A DNA stretch of 42,037 bases. It comes from Chloroflexota bacterium. Its GTDB lineage: Bacteria; Chloroflexota; Anaerolineae; Anaerolineales; E44-bin32. The notes under the pieces were generated by a model. It saw only the letters and a program-made list of their open reading frames with translations, made no database searches and was not told the DNA's origin. The position numbers and the translations under genes were made by a program. Of this stretch, positions 39,637-42,037 are shown piece after piece (positions within the stretch are counted from its first letter, which is position 1; each line of letters starts with the position of its first letter). The DNA lies in the NCBI GenBank assembly GCA_024277995.1, contig JAJRUD010000207.1, positions 1-42,037 of the forward strand, given 5' to 3'.

Positions 39637-42037
39637 ATGGCTGAGATAAACCTGCGAACCTACACACGGGAGATCGACGACCTCATCGAGCATGAACAGC
39701 TCGACGAGGCTATCGCCCATTGCAGGCACATCCTGCAAACCTATCCCAAGCATCTGGCCACCTACCGCCTGCTCGGCAAGGCCTATCTCGAAGCACAACG
39801 CTACGGGGACGCGGCCGACATTTTTCAGCGTGTGCTTTCGGCGATACCCGATGATTTCGTTTCGCATATCGGCATGTCCATCATCCGCGAGGACGAGGGC
39901 AACCTGGACGCCGCCATCTGGCATATGGAGCGCGCCTACGAGACCAATCCCGCCAACCCCGCCATTCGACAGGAACTCACCCGCCTGATCGGGCGCCGGG
40001 ACGGCATCGAGCCGCACAAGATCCGCCTGACGCGCGGCGCGCTGGCCCGAATGTACGCACACGGTGAACTCTATTCCCAGGCCATCGCAGAGCTGCGAGC
40101 CGCCCTCCAGGAGGACCCCGATCGCCCCGACCTGCAGGTGTTGCTGGCCGAGATGTATTGGAGAACTGACCAGCGACCTGAGGCCACCGATGTCTGCAAG
40201 CGCATTCTCGCCAACCTGCCCTACTGCCTGCAGGCCAACCGCATCATGGCCGCCACTTTGCAGGCCAGCGGGAAATCGGAAGAGGCTGCCGTCCACCATC
40301 GCAAGGTCGCCGCGCTGGATCCCTATGCAGCCTACCTCGAGACGGCAATGGCCGATCCGCTCACCGTGGACGCCGGCTCCATTCGCATCGAGAAATTGGA
40401 ATGGTCCCCCGGACAACCTTTGCCTGCCGCCGCTCCCGGACAGCCGGATTGGGCGGCTTCGCTCGGCGTCGAACTGCAGGAAGAAGCAGCACAGGAATCG
40501 CCCGCCGCGGCGCCTCCTCCATCCTGGCTGGATGGATTGCAGGCCGAAAGCCCTCCCACCGCGGCAGAGCCAGCCGCGCAAGAGGCCCCGACAGCAGCCG
40601 AAGAGGGCGAAGAGGCCGAGATACCCGAATGGATGCGCGAAGCCGGCTGGCAGGAAGCAGCCGGCGAGGTGCAGGAGCAGCCCGTCAGCTTCACCGAAGA
40701 AGAGTTGGCCCGGCTGGAAGCCGGAATGCCCCCAGGGGAAGAACCGGACGAGGGCGAACTCGTCCCCGCCGACATCCCCGATTGGCTCCAGGAAGTCGCG
40801 CCCAAGGAAGCGGAGGCACCCGCCGAAGAGGCTGATTCCGAGCCTGTTGGCGCGGATCTACCAGACTGGCTGCATGACATCGCCGCCGACGCGGGTCAGG
40901 TGATGCCAGAACCGGAGCCGGAGCAGGCCGTTCCCGAAGCGGAACCGCCTGCAACCGCTCCTGAACCGACGCCTGAAGCGACACCCGAAGCGACACCCGA
41001 AGCAACAGCCAAGTCCGAAGCGGAGGGAGAGGTTCCGGCGTGGCTGGACGCGGGCGAGCCCGGAGCGACGTCCACCATTGTGACGTGGCTCGGCGAGAAA
41101 CAACCAGAAGCTCCAGCTCCGGCCGAGGAAGCACCTGCTGAACCAGGCGAAGAAGCCATGCCGGAATGGATTCCGGACGCGGCAAGCATCGCGGCCGCAG
41201 AAGAACAAGCACAGCCAGAGTCAGAGTCCACAGAACCCGAACCACCGGCGTGGCTATCAGGTGTCGCGGCAGCCGCTTCCCAGGACGAGGGGCTGTCGCC
41301 CGACGAAGCCGCGCGTCTGAGAGAGCAAGCCGCAACAGCCGGGATCTCGGAGCCCGGAGAGCCCAGGCAGGAAGCCGCCGTCCCTGACTGGCTCCGGCAA
41401 ATCGCCCAGGGGGAAGGACCGCAACCGGCGCAGCCACAGGCAGACCTGGAACCCAGTGCCGCAGGCGAACCGGAGCCCGAGGCCGAAGCCGCACCCGCAG
41501 CCGAGCCCGCCGCCGAGACACCCGACTGGATCCAGGGCCTGGCTGAAGGTGAGTCAGAGGGCGAAGCCGCCCCCGAAGCGGAACCTGCCGCCGAGACACC
41601 CGACTGGATCCAGGACCTGGCCGCAGGTGAACAGGAGCCCGAGGCCGAAGCCGCACCCGCAGCGGAACCCGCCGCCGAGACACCCGACTGGATCCATGAC
41701 CTGGCCGCAGGTGAACCGGAGCCCGAGGCCGAAGCCGCACCCGCAGCCGAGCCCGCCGCCGAGACACCCGACTGGATCCAGGGCCTGGCCGCAGGTGAAC
41801 CGGAGCCCGAGGCCGAAGCCGCACCCGCAGCCGAGCCCGCCGCCGAGACACCCGACTGGATCCAGGGCCTGGCTGAAGGTGAGCCAGAGGGCGAAGCCGC
41901 CCCAGAAGCGGAACCTGCCGCCGAAGCCCCTGATTGGCTCCAGGGCCTGGTCGAAGGTGAGCCAGAGGGCGAAGCCGCCCCCGAAGCGGAACCTGCCGCC
42001 GAAGCCCCCGATTGGCTCCAGGGCCTGGCTGAAGGTG
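39637..42037 (+). CDS. TPR protein with a long acidic tail of Pro-Asp-Trp repeats (3'-truncated)
   Basis: Open from the ATG at 39637 (AGGGAG upstream) to the window end, 800 codons visible, no stop. Residues 1-about 240 are tetratricopeptide-type helical repeats (EHEQLDEAIAHCRHILQTYP, AYLEAQRYGDAADIFQRVLS, ELYSQAIAELRAALQEDPDR), a protein-interaction scaffold. From about 265 on the chain is Glu/Ala/Pro-rich, very acidic and presumably disordered, and carries a P-x-W motif followed mostly by Leu or Ile at least 16 times: nine scattered variants (PDWA, PSWL, PEWM, PDWL, PAWL, PEWI and others) and seven regular copies in a tandem array at the end. No signal peptide, so cytoplasmic. Function unknown; a hub with many copies of one docking motif is the natural reading. 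Confidence 0.85.
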   Translation, partial: MAEINLRTYTREIDDLIEHEQLDEAIAHCRHILQTYPKHLATYRLLGKAYLEAQRYGDAADIFQRVLSAIPDDFVSHIGMSIIREDEGNLDAAIWHMERAYETNPANPAIRQELTRLIGRRDGIEPHKIRLTRGALARMYAHGELYSQAIAELRAALQEDPDRPDLQVLLAEMYWRTDQRPEATDVCKRILANLPYCLQANRIMAATLQASGKSEEAAVHHRKVAALDPYAAYLETAMADPLTVDAGSIRIEKLEWSPGQPLPAAAPGQPDWAASLGVELQEEAAQESPAAAPPPSWLDGLQAESPPTAAEPAAQEAPTAAEEGEEAEIPEWMREAGWQEAAGEVQEQPVSFTEEELARLEAGMPPGEEPDEGELVPADIPDWLQEVAPKEAEAPAEEADSEPVGADLPDWLHDIAADAGQVMPEPEPEQAVPEAEPPATAPEPTPEATPEATPEATAKSEAEGEVPAWLDAGEPGATSTIVTWLGEKQPEAPAPAEEAPAEPGEEAMPEWIPDAASIAAAEEQAQPESESTEPEPPAWLSGVAAAASQDEGLSPDEAARLREQAATAGISEPGEPRQEAAVPDWLRQIAQGEGPQPAQPQADLEPSAAGEPEPEAEAAPAAEPAAETPDWIQGLAEGESEGEAAPEAEPAAETPDWIQDLAAGEQEPEAEAAPAAEPAAETPDWIHDLAAGEPEPEAEAAPAAEPAAETPDWIQGLAAGEPEPEAEAAPAAEPAAETPDWIQGLAEGEPEGEAAPEAEPAAEAPDWLQGLVEGEPEGEAAPEAEPAAEAPDWLQGLAEG
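41461..42037 (+). repeat. In-frame tandem repeat array, 78/84-bp units
   Basis: Each unit encodes a Pro-Asp-Trp-Ile/Leu motif, usually then Gln-Gly-Leu, and an acidic Glu/Ala/Pro spacer. The Pro codons stand at 41521, 41599, 41683, 41767, 41851, 41929 and 42007, giving spacings of 78, 84, 84, 84, 78 and 78 bases. All are multiples of three, so 26- or 28-residue units. Near-identity at DNA level between the 84-base units points to recent duplication. The array continues past the window end. Confidence 0.95.

Noticed and set aside
40691-41851. 386-codon minus-strand open frame with repeats
   Set aside because: Mirror of the TPR protein's repeat tail; Arg/Pro-rich and without a ribosome-binding site or family features.
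41461-42037. CRISPR array
   Set aside because: The repeats are in frame, encode a continuous protein, and have no constant repeat/unique spacer alternation.

Overview
High-GC bacterial chromosome segment, most likely from a Chloroflexota (Anaerolineae-like) genome. I infer this from a Tad pilus operon without a secretin gene (as in one-membrane envelopes), a gldA/F/G-type ABC operon with a DUF4340 protein, a K+-independent H+-pyrophosphatase, and a TPR protein with an acidic tail full of Pro-Asp-Trp motifs. No rRNA, tRNA, CRISPR array or insertion sequence was seen.

Layout. (1) 2-1225, plus strand: 5'-truncated PhnE-like permease with a perfect terminator. (2) 1557-2060, plus: HNH endonuclease with its own promoter; it overlaps tail to tail a minus-strand gene of unknown function. 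(3) 2027-26244: an unbroken run of 21 minus-strand genes. In transcription order it holds ten genes for membrane glycosyltransferase-like (GT-C) proteins plus one small membrane ORF among them (26244 to 12767; eleven minus the plus-strand member K, see below), a LuxR-type response regulator and a cytosolic DegS-like histidine kinase, a 48-residue Flp pilin, cpaB, cpaE/tadZ, cpaF/tadA, tadB, tadC, comF, a long-form hpf/raiA, and the unknown gene. (4) 26302-27849, plus: one more GT-C protein, divergent from the run, with a -10 box so close to the ATG that its mRNA may be leaderless. (5) 28131-33366, minus: primary sigma factor, DUF4340 protein, GldG, GldF and GldA. (6) 33830-42037, plus: H+-pyrophosphatase, a large GT-C protein, an HDAC-family deacetylase, and a TPR protein that runs off the window.

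Exact count for the GT-C set: nine GT-C-like proteins on the minus strand between 12767 and 26244 plus one small ORF (24420-24671), one on the plus strand (26302-27849), and one more at 36281-38395.

How the genes work together. The Tad genes supply a pilin, an assembly ATPase with two platform proteins, a localisation factor and a CpaB-like protein. The prepilin peptidase and the minor pilins must be elsewhere. The kinase/regulator pair lies directly upstream in the same orientation, so it is the obvious candidate regulator of the pilus. comF and hpf follow tadC closely, which hints at a link to competence or to stationary phase. The GT-C cluster probably transfers polyprenyl-phosphate-linked sugars on the outer face of the membrane; acceptor and sugar cannot be read from the sequence. 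The Gld-like ABC operon sits beside the sigma factor gene but has its own strong promoter.

Starts were revised by hand in many places, using Shine-Dalgarno sites, ATGA/GTGA/TTGA overlaps and promoter positions. The points most worth a second look are the Pro-Asp-Trp repeat tail (39637-42037), the GT-C array, the palindrome on the cpaB promoter, the extra membrane block in the PhnE-like permease, and the unknown gene at 2027-3169.
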